Source: Psychrobacter ciconiae
GTDB lineage: Bacteria; Pseudomonadota; Gammaproteobacteria; Pseudomonadales; Moraxellaceae
NCBI RefSeq assembly: GCF_904846055.1
Contig: NZ_CAJGYV010000001.1
Coordinates: forward strand, 1 to 64,000
Reading direction: 5' to 3'
DNA length: 64,000 bases
Positions 35,098 to 44,172 of the stretch are shown here, in pieces (the stretch's first letter is position 1; every line of letters starts with the position of its first letter). Made by a program: the position numbers and the translations under genes. The notes under the pieces were generated by a model, which saw nothing but the letters and a program-made list of their open reading frames with translations, was not told the DNA's origin and made no database searches.

Positions 35098-35142
35098 CTT
35101 TTATGAAGTGGCTTTTTATGAAGTGGCTTGTTATGAAATGAT
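35098..35142. repeat. Three tandem 15-bp repeats upstream of tal
   Basis: Three head-to-tail copies with a 15-base period: CTTTTATGAAGTGGC, TTTTTATGAAGTGGC and TTGTTATGAAATGAT. The first two differ at one base; the third is more diverged. They lie 23 bases upstream of the tal start codon, within its likely promoter or leader. Confidence 0.75.
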
Positions 35143-35286
35143 TAATCATTATATTAAAACATCATTTTACCAAAAACTTGCTTTAACTTTAGCACAGTTT
35201 GCAGGGCTTAGGTCAAGGGTCGCGCTTGCGGTTGGCAGACTTTTATATAAATTGCCTGCGATGGTATGGGCACGCTGTTTAGATTT

Positions 35287-35295
35287 TGCTATAGT
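35287..35295 (+). promoter_or_regulatory. Extended -10 promoter of the pheA operon
   Basis: TGCTATAGT (extended -10, one mismatch to TATAAT), 95 bases before the pheA ATG. A hairpin, TAGGG...CTTGG / CCAAG CCCTA at 35295-35326, begins at the expected transcription start. Confidence 0.5.
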
Positions 35296-35389
35296 AGGGT
35301 GATGCTTGGTCAGTTGCCAAGCCCTACCACTGAAATTATCATTAATAACACCACTAAAAAAGTTATCAAGCCAATAAGGATTATCGGAC

Positions 35390-36568
35390 ATGAGCGAGCA
35401 GCCAGCAGCGCCACAATCAGAATCATTGCACCAAGACTCACTTGCTGCTAGCACCACCTCAACTGACCAAGAGTTTTTGACCCGATTGCGCCAAAAAATC
35501 GATGCTGTTGATTGTGAAATCCAAACCTTGATTAATAATCGTGCCAAATTGGCGCAGCAAGTGGCAATCGTAAAAAAAGACGAGGTTTCTAAAGACCCAA
35601 AAGCCAATAAAGACCCCATTTTTTATCGCCCTGAGCGCGAGGCTCAAGTCTTAAAAGCGGTTATGGCACGAAATACTGGACCGATTGCTGATGAAAAAAT
35701 GGCGCGATTGTTCCGCGAAATCATGTCCGTCTGCCTCGATTTAGAAGCGCCGCAGCGCATTGCCTTTTTAGGTCCTGTCGGTACGTTTACCCATGCTGCC
35801 GCCTTGAAGCATTTTGGTAAAGCGGCGGACACCATTCCGCTGACCACCATCACTGACGTGTTTCGTGAAGTGGAAGCAGGAACGGCAATGTATGGCGTCG
35901 TTCCGGTTGAAAACTCCTCTGAAGGTGTTGTGAACCATACGCTTGATGGTTTTTTATCTTCAAGCTTAAAAATCATCGGTGAAGTTGAATTACCGATTCA
36001 TCAAAACTTTTTGGTTGCTGAACACACCAAAGTCGATGGCTTAAGCCGGATTTATTCGCATCAGCAGTCGCTTGCTCAATGCCGTCATTGGCTCGATGTT
36101 AATTTTCCAAATATTGAACGCGTTGCCGTATCAAGTAACGGGGAGGCGGCGCGCCGATTAAAAAATGAGTGGCATTCTGCCGCTATCGCAGGCGATGTTG
36201 CTGCTGCTGAATATGGCTTACATAAGCTTTATAGCAATATTGAGGACAACCCAAGTAACACCACGCGCTTTTTAATCGTCGGTCACGAGGCCGTTGCGCC
36301 ATCGGGTCAAGATAAAACCTCGATTGTGGTTTCAGCTCATGATAAGGCCGGCGCGCTGATTGAAATTTTAAAACCGCTATCACACCACGGTGTATCGATG
36401 ACCAGTATCGAAACAAGACCTGAGCGCCCGAACAAGTGGGCTTACGTGTTTTTCATTGATATGGAAGGTCACATTGATGACCCTAATGTCAGCGCGGCGA
36501 TTGCCGACATCAGACCATTGGTTAAAGAAGTTCGCGTTTTAGGCTCGTATCCAAAAGCTGTACTTTAA
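35390..36568 (+). CDS. pheA: Bifunctional chorismate mutase/prephenate dehydratase
   Basis: The P-protein makes prephenate from chorismate and then phenylpyruvate, on the route to phenylalanine. The 392 residues contain, in order, an AroQ chorismate mutase (LRQKIDAVDCEIQTLINNRAKL), a dehydratase domain (RIAFLGPVGTFTHAAALKHF; GVVPVENSSEGVVNHTLD; NTTRFLIVG), and a regulatory ACT domain (HDKAGALIEILKPL, then SIETRPERPNKWAYVFFID) that binds phenylalanine. A polar N-terminal extension of about 20 residues precedes the mutase. It heads the pheA-hisC-tyrA/aroA group. Confidence 0.95.
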   Translation: MSEQPAAPQSESLHQDSLAASTTSTDQEFLTRLRQKIDAVDCEIQTLINNRAKLAQQVAIVKKDEVSKDPKANKDPIFYRPEREAQVLKAVMARNTGPIADEKMARLFREIMSVCLDLEAPQRIAFLGPVGTFTHAAALKHFGKAADTIPLTTITDVFREVEAGTAMYGVVPVENSSEGVVNHTLDGFLSSSLKIIGEVELPIHQNFLVAEHTKVDGLSRIYSHQQSLAQCRHWLDVNFPNIERVAVSSNGEAARRLKNEWHSAAIAGDVAAAEYGLHKLYSNIEDNPSNTTRFLIVGHEAVAPSGQDKTSIVVSAHDKAGALIEILKPLSHHGVSMTSIETRPERPNKWAYVFFIDMEGHIDDPNVSAAIADIRPLVKEVRVLGSYPKAVL

Positions 36569-36673
36569 GTTTTTCGACCTGACAACGTGACGACGTGACA
36601 TTGTTATAGCGTATATCCACCTGCCAATTGATTATTTGCCAGCTTATGTTCATCTTCCAATTAGGGATTTAAT

Positions 36674-37789
36674 ATGCCAAAAAAAGAGGCTCAAGCAATA
36701 CTTCCGGCGTATCCAAGCATCGAGACGTTGGCACCTTATCAAATCGGCAAGCCCATTGAAGAGTTGACCCGCGAGATGGGAGTGACGGACGTTATCAAGC
36801 TTGCCAGCAATGAAAACCCTTATGGCAGCTCGCCACGGGTCACCCTTGCCATCACCCAAGAGCTTGATAAACTTGCCCGCTATCCTGATGGTAATGGCTT
36901 TGGTTTAAAACAAAAGCTTGCCGATTTTTATGAGGTAAGTCCCAATCAAGTTACCCTTGGCAATGGCGCAAACGACATTTTAGACTTGTTGGCACGAAGC
37001 TTTGTAGGTCATAAAGATGCCATGGTTTATAGCCAATTTGCGTTTATTGTCTACGGCATATTGGCAAAGGCTCAAGGGGCGCTTGGTATTGAAGTTCCGG
37101 CAGTGCACTTTGCTCATGATTTAGCCGCTATGCAGCAAGCAGTTGTTAAAAATACCCAAACCAAGATGGTATTTATCGCCAACCCAAACAACCCGACAGG
37201 GACGGTGTTGGAAATCGAAGAAGTTCGTAACTTTATTGCAAATATCCCGCCGTCGGTGCTTGTGGTTATTGATGAAGCTTACGTTGAGTATTGCCCCGCC
37301 GCGAACCATAGAGCGCTACTTGATGAGTTTGCTAACGTCGTGATCGTTCGCACCTTTTCAAAAGCTTATGGGCTTGCCGGGCTGCGAATCGGTTATGCCT
37401 TAAGCTCTGAAAGCGTCGCTGAAATGCTCAACCGAGTTCGTCAGCCGTTTAATGTCAGCCGACTTGGTCTTGCTGCGGCGACTGCAGCGATTGACGATAC
37501 GGCGTTTATTGAGCGCTCAAATCAGCTAAATATTGAGCAGCGGCGTTGGCTTGGGTCGCAATTTGACGCGCTTGGTCTTGGCTTTATTAAATCGGCTGCC
37601 AATTTTATTATGGTTGAGATTGATAATGCCTCAAGCATCAATCAAGCGCTGCTTGCTCAAGGCGTCATTGTCAGACCGCTGCAAAACTATGGTCTTGATA
37701 ATTGGCTTCGAGTCAGTGTGGGAACGCCTGAGGACAATTTGCGCTTGATTGATACGCTGCGCTCGATTTTAAATAATGATGCTTTGTAA
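36674..37789 (+). CDS. hisC: Histidinol-phosphate aminotransferase
   Basis: A fold-type I PLP aminotransferase of 371 residues. LASNENPYGSSPRV, VTLGNGANDILDLLARSF, FIANPNNPTGTV, VIDEAYVEYC and RTFSKAYGLAGLRIGYAL (PLP Lys230) are the HisC motifs. Its place between pheA and the tyrA-aroA fusion matches the HisC copy of pseudomonads and Acinetobacter, which also handles aromatic keto acids, so it may serve Phe/Tyr synthesis as well as histidine. AGGGA precedes the ATG, and only 17 bp separate it from tyrA-aroA. Confidence 0.93.
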   Translation: MPKKEAQAILPAYPSIETLAPYQIGKPIEELTREMGVTDVIKLASNENPYGSSPRVTLAITQELDKLARYPDGNGFGLKQKLADFYEVSPNQVTLGNGANDILDLLARSFVGHKDAMVYSQFAFIVYGILAKAQGALGIEVPAVHFAHDLAAMQQAVVKNTQTKMVFIANPNNPTGTVLEIEEVRNFIANIPPSVLVVIDEAYVEYCPAANHRALLDEFANVVIVRTFSKAYGLAGLRIGYALSSESVAEMLNRVRQPFNVSRLGLAAATAAIDDTAFIERSNQLNIEQRRWLGSQFDALGLGFIKSAANFIMVEIDNASSINQALLAQGVIVRPLQNYGLDNWLRVSVGTPEDNLRLIDTLRSILNNDAL

Positions 37790-37806
37790 GCATAGCGCTA
37801 AAGGTA

Positions 37807-40155
37807 ATGCCAACGATGCAAAGTTTGCCAGATTCAAAACAGCACTTAGAACAAAACCCGCCTTTATTTAATAAGGTTTGCGTAATTGGTCTTGGTTTAA
37901 TTGGGGCAAGTCTTGCGCAAGCGATTAAAGACCGTGGGTTGAGCCGAGCTATTGTTGCGGTTGATAAGCATCAGCCAAGCCTTGATGAGGCAGTCGCCCA
38001 TGGGCTTTTAAATGCCGGAAGTCATGAGCTTATTGAGGTGGCAAAAGACGTTGATTTGATCGTCATTGCCACGCCGGTGCAAACGGTAAACGCTATTTTT
38101 GCCGACATTAAAAGCGCGATGGACAACGGCGTTTTAAGTAAAAACTGCTTGATTAGCGATGTTTGCAGCACCAAAGTCAATGTCATTGAAGCTGCAATAG
38201 CGATATTTGAAACATTACCGTCAGGATTTGTGCCCGCGCATCCGATTGCAGGGGCAGAAAATTCAGGCTACCAAGCTCGCCGCGCAAGTTTATTTGTCAA
38301 TCATAGCGTGATTGTTTGTAAGCTGCCAAGCTCAGCCCCCGAAGCGGTACAAAAGCTTGAAACGCTTTGGGAGGCGGTTGGGGCGACGGTCATGACGATG
38401 AACGCCGCGCACCACGATACCATTTTGGCGCATACCAGTCATTTGCCGCATCTGCTTGCTTTTAATTTGGTTGAGCAATTGGCAAGCCACAATGACAACT
38501 TAGACATGTTTCGCTACGCGGCAGGCGGGTTTCGGGACTTTTCAAGGATTGCCGCAAGCGATCCGAAAATGTGGCACGATATCTTTTTTGCCAATAAAAA
38601 CGCGCTGATCAGCGCCCTTGACGAATACCGCGATTATTTAGCGACATTGCGACAACTGATTATTAATAACGATTCAACCGCCCTTATGGGACTTTTGGGC
38701 CGCGCGCAAGCCGCACGGAGACATTTTGGCCATATGTTAGCCAGCACGCCTTATACGGATACCTCTTTCATGTCAGCATCTTATCATATTACCCCAAGCA
38801 ACACCGTTTCTGGAACCATCACCGTGCCAGGAGACAAGTCTATCTCGCACCGAAGTATCATGCTCGGAAGCCTTGCTGAGGGCACGACACGCGTTAGCGG
38901 ATTTTTAGAAGGCGAAGATGCCCTTGCCACCTTGCAAGCCTTTCGCGATATGGGCGTGAGCATTGAAGGTCCTAACGATGGTAATGTGGTCATTCATGGC
39001 GTTGGGATGAATGGTCTAAAGCCAAGTAAAACGCCGCTGTATATGGGCAACTCTGGCACCAGTATGCGCCTGCTCGCGGGGATTTTGGCGGCGCAAGATT
39101 TTGATAGCGTGTTGACGGGTGACGCCAGTTTAAACAAACGCCCGATGGAGCGAGTAGCTAAGCCTTTGCGTGAGATGGGCGCGATGATTCAAAGTACCGG
39201 TCAGCATGGCACAGCGCCTTTAAGCATCACCGGTCGCAGTAAAGCTGGCAAGCCCTTAACCGCAATCGATTACCAAATGCCGGTGGCGTCGGCACAAGTG
39301 AAATCCGGAGTGCTTCTTGCGGCACTTTGGGCGGAAGGCACAACCACCATTACCCAACCTGAAGTCAGCCGCGACCATACCGAGCGTATGCTTGCCGCGT
39401 TTGGCTATGAGGTAAAAACAGATGGGAATGAAATCAGCGTAACCGGCGGCGGAGCGCTTAAAAGCTGTAATATCGAAGTTCCAGCGGACATTTCATCGGC
39501 AGCATTTTTTATTGTGGCAGCTGCCATCAGCCAAAATAGTGAGCTGACCTTAACCCAAGTGGGTATTAACCCAACTCGAACCGGCATCATTGATATTTTA
39601 AAGTTGATGCAAGCGGACATTAAGCTTTCTAACAAAACTTACGTTGGCGAAGAGCCGGTCGCTGACATTACCGTTCGCTCCTCAAACTTGGTCGGCATCA
39701 AGATTCCTGAGTCGCTTGTGCCGCTTGCCATTGACGAGTTCCCAATTTTGTTTATCGCGGCAGCTTGCGCAGAAGGTCAAACCATTTTAACCGGTGCCAA
39801 AGAGCTTCGCGTTAAAGAATCCGACCGCATTGCCGTGATGGCAGATGGCTTAAAAGCGCTTGGCGTGGAGTGCACCGTCACCGAGGATGGGCTGATCATC
39901 GAAGGTCAGGGCAGCCACGGTCAGGCGACCAAAGTTATCGGTAATCATGTGGATAACAGCTCGCCTATTTTTGGCGGCGCGCATATCAAATCAGAGCATG
40001 ACCACCGAATTGCCATGAGCTTTGCCGTAGCCAGTCTTCGCGCCTCAAAACCCATCACTATTGAAGGTGTTGAAACGGTAAATACCAGTTTCCCTGGATT
40101 TGCGGACTTGGCAAATAAAGTGGGAATGAATATCGAAGTCAATTCTGAAGATTAG
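37807..40155 (+). CDS. tyrA-aroA: Fused prephenate dehydrogenase/EPSP synthase
   Basis: A 782-residue fusion of two aromatic pathway enzymes. Residues 1-320 are TyrA: KVCVIGLGLIGASLAQAI binds NAD, and AHPIAGAENSGYQARR and HTSHLPHLLAF are its catalytic blocks. From about residue 322 (MSASYHITPS) the rest is AroA (3-phosphoshikimate 1-carboxyvinyltransferase): TVPGDKSISHRSIMLG, GNSGTSMRLLAGIL, ADISSAAFFIVAAAI and LRVKESDRIAVM. The fusion is known from Pseudomonas and Acinetobacter. TyrA makes tyrosine precursors; AroA makes EPSP for chorismate. Two close ATGs (37807 and 37816) leave the start uncertain by three codons. Confidence 0.95.
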   Translation: MPTMQSLPDSKQHLEQNPPLFNKVCVIGLGLIGASLAQAIKDRGLSRAIVAVDKHQPSLDEAVAHGLLNAGSHELIEVAKDVDLIVIATPVQTVNAIFADIKSAMDNGVLSKNCLISDVCSTKVNVIEAAIAIFETLPSGFVPAHPIAGAENSGYQARRASLFVNHSVIVCKLPSSAPEAVQKLETLWEAVGATVMTMNAAHHDTILAHTSHLPHLLAFNLVEQLASHNDNLDMFRYAAGGFRDFSRIAASDPKMWHDIFFANKNALISALDEYRDYLATLRQLIINNDSTALMGLLGRAQAARRHFGHMLASTPYTDTSFMSASYHITPSNTVSGTITVPGDKSISHRSIMLGSLAEGTTRVSGFLEGEDALATLQAFRDMGVSIEGPNDGNVVIHGVGMNGLKPSKTPLYMGNSGTSMRLLAGILAAQDFDSVLTGDASLNKRPMERVAKPLREMGAMIQSTGQHGTAPLSITGRSKAGKPLTAIDYQMPVASAQVKSGVLLAALWAEGTTTITQPEVSRDHTERMLAAFGYEVKTDGNEISVTGGGALKSCNIEVPADISSAAFFIVAAAISQNSELTLTQVGINPTRTGIIDILKLMQADIKLSNKTYVGEEPVADITVRSSNLVGIKIPESLVPLAIDEFPILFIAAACAEGQTILTGAKELRVKESDRIAVMADGLKALGVECTVTEDGLIIEGQGSHGQATKVIGNHVDNSSPIFGGAHIKSEHDHRIAMSFAVASLRASKPITIEGVETVNTSFPGFADLANKVGMNIEVNSED

Positions 40156-40254
40156 CTTTGAAGAATGATTCATGCTTTAAATAGTTGCTTTTTTCTATTG
40201 CGACTATTAAGCATACCCTATAAGTAAAAATAGTTACGGCATAGGACTGCCGAA

Positions 40255-40305
40255 AAAAGCAATGGGTTGGCACAAAGCTGCCGGCACATTGCTTTTGCCT
40301 TTTTT
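40255..40305 (+). terminator. Terminator of the pheA-hisC-tyrA/aroA operon
   Basis: Perfect 10-bp arms AAAAGCAATG and CATTGCTTTT with a GC-containing inner hairpin (GGCAC/GGCAC region), followed shortly by TTTTTT, about 100 bp past the tyrA-aroA stop. Confidence 0.72.
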
Positions 40306-40386
40306 AGCCTAAGGACAGCGATTGTGCTAGCTGAGCGCCGATCTCAAGCCTAGCTGATTTTTTGTAATAACAAGTTGTTTTGCCTT

Positions 40387-41328
40387 ATGAGTTCCAAAGA
40401 CGTCACCAAAAAACCCATCGCCACCATTCAAACCTCGCGTCGAGGGATCGTCACCGCGCTGATCGCTTTTTTTATCTGGGGCGCATTTCCGTTATATTTT
40501 AAGCAGCTGTCTGACTATGACGCTGTTGAAATCATCGGTCACCGCATCATTTGGACGTTTATTTGTCTGCTTGTCGTTGTTATTGCGGCAAGGCGTTGGC
40601 AGTGGCTTTCTGTATTAAAGCAGCACCCAAAGTGGATTGCGCTGACTTTTATTTCAGGACTGATTATCGCGACCAACTGGCTGACCTATGTTTGGGCGGT
40701 CAATCACGACCACATTTTAGAGGCAAGCTTGGGCTATTTTATTGGTCCTTTGGTCGGGGTTGCGCTCTCGATGCTGCTATTTAAGGAGCGACTGCGACCT
40801 TTGCAGTGGGTGGCTATCGGCTTTGCGTTGGTGTCGGTAGTGATTCAAGTAGTCATGCTTGGCAGTCTGCCTTGGGTGTCGCTGATTTTAGCGATCAGCT
40901 TTAGCACCTATGGCACGATTCAGCGGCAAACCCCGCTCACTGCCATTGATGCGATGTTTGTCGAAACTGCCATGCTCGTTCCTATTTGTGTTTGGTGGTT
41001 TTGGCAAGCAGGGGTGGCAAGCAGTCAGCTTAGCTTTTGGTTTACCTCAAACATCTGGCTGCTCATGCTCGCAGGTCCCATCACCTTGATTCCGCTCTTG
41101 TTATTTAACCATTCAACCAAGCTTGTAGCGTACAGTATTTTAAGCTTTATGAATTATTTAACGCCGACCTTTATTTTCTTTTTGGCGATTTTTTATTATC
41201 ACGAGCCGTTTGACAGTCATCGCTTGGTTGTTTTCGGTCTAATTTGGTTCGGGTTGCTACTTTTTAGCATTGACTTGTGGCGACATCGACCAAAAAAGCT
41301 GGCAAATCCGGCGCAAATCGCACAATAG
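40387..41328 (+). CDS. rarD: EamA/RarD family membrane transporter
   Basis: A 313-residue inner-membrane protein with ten expected helices in two EamA repeats. GIVTALIAFFIWGAFPLYFKQL and EIIGHRIIWTFICLLVV are the RarD-type start, ATNWLTYVWAVNHDHILEASLGYFI and GPLVGVALSMLLFKERL are its most conserved region, and LNYLTPTFIFFLAIFYYHEPF-like sequence lies in the last helices. RarD proteins are linked to chloramphenicol sensitivity, but the substrate is not established. The ATG at 40387 is preferred to an upstream in-frame TTG. Confidence 0.9.
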   Translation: MSSKDVTKKPIATIQTSRRGIVTALIAFFIWGAFPLYFKQLSDYDAVEIIGHRIIWTFICLLVVVIAARRWQWLSVLKQHPKWIALTFISGLIIATNWLTYVWAVNHDHILEASLGYFIGPLVGVALSMLLFKERLRPLQWVAIGFALVSVVIQVVMLGSLPWVSLILAISFSTYGTIQRQTPLTAIDAMFVETAMLVPICVWWFWQAGVASSQLSFWFTSNIWLLMLAGPITLIPLLLFNHSTKLVAYSILSFMNYLTPTFIFFLAIFYYHEPFDSHRLVVFGLIWFGLLLFSIDLWRHRPKKLANPAQIAQ

Positions 41329-41403
41329 TATGGCGTCTTTTGCCGTGATAGATTATGATAATTGCAATTATTATTAAGAAAAAATAATTAAGGAAAAAAT
41401 AGG

Positions 41404-41877
41404 ATGTTTCAAACCGAATCTGATGTGGTATTTGTCAAAGGTCTTAAAGTCATGGCAGTCATTGGCGTTTATGATTGGGAGCGCGCCATCAATCAGCCTT
41501 TACTCATCGATATTGCCTTTGAAACAGACATTGCAGCAGCGGCGGCATCTGATGATGTTATTGATGCGCTCAATTACAAAGCCGTTTGCGATGAGGTGAG
41601 TGCATGGTGTAAAGAAATTCAAGCCAAGCTTTTAGAGCATTTGGCATCGACAATTGCCGATAGGCTGCTTGAAAACTATCCTTGTAAAAAAGTGACATTA
41701 AGTATTGCCAAACCTACAGCAATTGATGCGGCTGATGCGGTTGGCGTTCAAATTACCCGAAGCGTGCGCCTTGAGCCCTCTTATCTTGAAAATAAGGGTA
41801 CGCTGGGGCAAGAAAATAATGAAGAAGAAGCAATAAGCGATACTAGCGACGATAATGGGGCTGATTCGGCTTTATGA
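41404..41877 (+). CDS. folB: Dihydroneopterin aldolase FolB with acidic tail
   Basis: Splits dihydroneopterin to 6-hydroxymethyl-dihydropterin in folate synthesis. The core is VFVKGLKVMAVIGVYDWERAINQPLLIDIAF with the catalytic Glu in YDWER, then DALNYKAVCDEV, and VTLSIAKPTAID with the catalytic Lys. At 157 residues it exceeds the usual 115-120. The surplus is an acidic, probably disordered C-terminal tail from about residue 125. TAAGGA lies upstream. The stop overlaps the next gene (ATGA), coupling it to folK. Confidence 0.92.
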   Translation: MFQTESDVVFVKGLKVMAVIGVYDWERAINQPLLIDIAFETDIAAAAASDDVIDALNYKAVCDEVSAWCKEIQAKLLEHLASTIADRLLENYPCKKVTLSIAKPTAIDAADAVGVQITRSVRLEPSYLENKGTLGQENNEEEAISDTSDDNGADSAL

Positions 41878-42395
41878 CCGCTTATCGCTGCAAGATGCAA
41901 GCGTTGCCAAGCTCGTTACAAACGCTACCGGTTTGTGATCCAAATGCCATTACTCAAAATCTTATTGGTGCGGCGATATTGGCGCTTGGGAGCAATCATA
42001 ATGCCGAGCGTTATTTTGATATTGCCCATCAAGCGCTTTTGCAGATGGGTAAGATTTGCGCCTCAAGCTTGTGGGTTAATCCTGATTTCACCTCAACCAA
42101 AGCCAGTCCAAAGCCTGATTATACCAATCAAACTCTAGTTTTGACGTTGTCGCGACCGATGACGCTGTTTGATTTTGAACAAAAACTCAAAGCCATGGAA
42201 AATCATTGCGACCGCCGTAACTCAAACGTGGCTCAAAATCTTGTTACCATGGACATTGATATTTTGCTCGTCAACCTAAAGGCAAAGTCGTTGCAGCCAT
42301 GGTGCATTTTAGCCAATCGCTATCCGTTCAAAGCGCATGAAATTTGCGGCTTGGCAGAATTGAACGTAAAAAGCATCACCGCAAATCATAGCTGA
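41874..42395 (+). CDS. folK: 6-hydroxymethyl-7,8-dihydropterin pyrophosphokinase, divergent
   Basis: HPPK moves pyrophosphate from ATP to hydroxymethyl-dihydropterin, the step after FolB. The 173 residues keep AAILALGSNHNAERYFDIAHQAL, DYTNQTLVL, the KLKAMENHCDRRNSN block, and TMDIDILLVNLK with the magnesium-binding Asp pair (DxD). The usual R-x(6-9)-PRxIDLDIL segment is altered (QNLVTMDIDIL), and the N terminus has about 30 extra residues, so it is a diverged member. Coupling to folB by an ATGA overlap supports the assignment. Confidence 0.8.
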   Translation: MTAYRCKMQALPSSLQTLPVCDPNAITQNLIGAAILALGSNHNAERYFDIAHQALLQMGKICASSLWVNPDFTSTKASPKPDYTNQTLVLTLSRPMTLFDFEQKLKAMENHCDRRNSNVAQNLVTMDIDILLVNLKAKSLQPWCILANRYPFKAHEICGLAELNVKSITANHS

Positions 42396-42409
42396 TTTAA
42401 ATTTTACGG

Positions 42410-42904
42410 TTATGAAGAACACGTTTGAGCATCGGAGGAGGCTTGCTGATAGGGTAAGGTGAAAATTTTGTCAAAAATGAGCGTAAATACAAAAGTGTAC
42501 ACCAAAAAAAACAGCAGCAGCGCCGCTTCCATCACAAAAGCTTGCCAAATCCCAACCTTATACCAAAGCATATAAATAGGAATGCAAAACAGTAAAAGCC
42601 CTGATTCAAAAACAATGGCGTGAACACTGCGAACCATAATGGTACGCTCGGTAATTTTTAAGCGGCGCTCAAGGTTTTCAAAGCCGGTATTATAAATAAA
42701 GTTCCAAACCACCGCGGTGACTGACACCATGACCGCAACCGGAAACGAGTCTTGCGCATCGCCGCCGCTTAGCCACATCAAAATGAGCGTTGAGAGCAAA
42801 ATCGCTAAAATCTCAAAAATCGTTACATAAACAATCCGGCGCTTTAGCGGACTTAGGGTAATCACGGTCTTCTCCAACACAGTTTTGGCAGCATCATGGT
42901 ACAT
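42410..42904 (-). CDS. PACE family efflux transporter (AceI-like)
   Basis: A 164-residue membrane protein with two tandem bacterial transmembrane pair domains and four helices. KRRIVYVTIFEILAILLSTL contains the membrane-embedded Glu of the first helix (FE motif), and WNFIYNTGFENLERR and RSVHAIVFESGLLLFCIPIYML repeat the W-x-x-x-Y-N and R-x-x-H-x-x-x-FE pattern of AceI, the Acinetobacter chlorhexidine exporter that founded the family. Likely substrates are chlorhexidine-type biocides and short diamines. It stands alone on the minus strand. Confidence 0.9.
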   Translation of the reverse strand: MYHDAAKTVLEKTVITLSPLKRRIVYVTIFEILAILLSTLILMWLSGGDAQDSFPVAVMVSVTAVVWNFIYNTGFENLERRLKITERTIMVRSVHAIVFESGLLLFCIPIYMLWYKVGIWQAFVMEAALLLFFLVYTFVFTLIFDKIFTLPYQQASSDAQTCSS

Positions 42905-42937
42905 TTTTGCCGTTCAGACGATCTGATTTTAAACAAC

Positions 42938-42963
42938 AAAAGGCAGGCTTGAGCCTACCTTTC
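42938..42963 (-). terminator. Terminator of cysE
   Basis: An 11-bp stem on the minus strand (AAAGGTAGGCT / AGCCTGCCTTT, one G-T pair) with a very short loop, 92 bp past the cysE stop codon. Confidence 0.7.
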
Positions 42964-43054
42964 TTATAAGTCGAGTGAGCAATGTTGCAACCCAGATATT
43001 TGTTTTGGTTATTATAGCAAAAACCAAAAGCTTCACAAAATGTGCTGTAGATGC

Positions 43055-43966
43055 TTAGGGTGTGTCGTCTGCCGCGGCATCGTTTTGAGCGATGATGTCC
43101 AGATCAGATAGGCTAAGCTTGTCGTACTCTTTTTTGCAAAAGTCTGGGTCAAGCTTGCACATGGCGGCTTGCAATTGGTCAAGGCGCGTTTCGGACTGCC
43201 GGATGTGTTCAAGCATCTTGGTGAAGGCTTCGGCAACGGGGTCTTGTGAGGACGGGTCAATGCCGTAAGCTTGGAACGCCGTTTCGCGGGCAGACTTGCT
43301 GTTGGGCTGTTCGTTGCTATGCGCCGATTTAATAGGTAAATCGGTTGCCGCCGCTTTTTCTTGCAGTTTGGCGTCGTTGACCTTCATCGCAATCGGGTTG
43401 CCTTTTTCATCATGATGGTCAGAAATCATGCGAGCGGCACTACCAACCATGGTCGCATTTGCCGGAACGGGCTTGACCACAACCGCATTTGAGCCGATTT
43501 TGGCATTTTTACCAACGGTGAAAGGTCCTAAAACTTTAGCACCTGCGCCGACAATCACGCCGTCCTCAAGCGTTGGGTGGCGTTTACCGTTGTCTAGTGA
43601 CACGCCGCCTAAGGTGACGCCGTGATATAAGGTCACATCATTGCCAATTTCGGCAGTTTCGCCAATCACCACGCCCATACCGTGATCGATAAAAAAGCGC
43701 TTTCCAATTTTGGCAGCAGGGTGAATCTCAATACCCGTCATCATCCGCGAGCCGTAAGAGATGGCGCGGGCGGCAAACTTATGGTCGTGCTGCCAAAGGC
43801 TGTGAGCGCCGCGGTGGAGCATAAGCGCGTGAATACCAGGGTAGGTGAGCAGCACCTCAAGGCTGTTGCGAGCGGCAGGGTCGCGGCTAAACACGGCGTT
43901 GATGTCGTCTTTTAAGTCCTTTTTGATGGACAACAAAGATTTAAAAAGGGCAGTTGGCAATGACAT
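43055..43966 (-). CDS. cysE: Serine O-acetyltransferase
   Basis: Acetylates serine with acetyl-CoA to make O-acetylserine for cysteine synthesis. The 303 residues contain [42 protein letters not shown] (catalytic His region) and the left-handed beta-helix repeats [25 protein letters not shown]-terminal extension of about 110 residues, charged and poorly conserved, follows the hexapeptide domain. CysE usually forms hexamers and binds cysteine synthase through its C-terminal tail; the usual terminal Ile is absent here. It lies near trmJ, a common neighbour. Confidence 0.93.
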   Translation of the reverse strand: MSLPTALFKSLLSIKKDLKDDINAVFSRDPAARNSLEVLLTYPGIHALMLHRGAHSLWQHDHKFAARAISYGSRMMTGIEIHPAAKIGKRFFIDHGMGVVIGETAEIGNDVTLYHGVTLGGVSLDNGKRHPTLEDGVIVGAGAKVLGPFTVGKNAKIGSNAVVVKPVPANATMVGSAARMISDHHDEKGNPIAMKVNDAKLQEKAAATDLPIKSAHSNEQPNSKSARETAFQAYGIDPSSQDPVAEAFTKMLEHIRQSETRLDQLQAAMCKLDPDFCKKEYDKLSLSDLDIIAQNDAAADDTP

Positions 43967-44172
43967 AAAGCATCCTATCTTAATTTTGATGGCAATGTTT
44001 TAATGATGAGCTTTGTATCATGAAGTATAGCGAGGCGGGGTTGATAAGAAAAGGTGAAAAGCCAAGATTAAGACGCGCCGCCTTAAATTATGATGGTTTT
44101 TATCGATTTACCATCAAATCAAAGCCTGCGCGCCTCACTTAAAACGGTTTTACTTGAATATTTCAAAGCTGA

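Larger units (their letters stand above)
35076..35389. other. Divergent intergenic region between tal and pheA
   Basis: About 310 bases holding the 15-bp repeats, a candidate pheA promoter and a hairpin, each listed separately. The remainder shows no further feature. Confidence 0.5.

Noticed and set aside
35098..35142. The 15-bp repeats as a CRISPR array
   Set aside because: Copies are directly adjacent without spacers and too short.
44050..44172. ORF beginning near 44090 on the plus strand
   Set aside because: It overlaps ytoQ on the other strand and has no family motif or ribosome-binding site.
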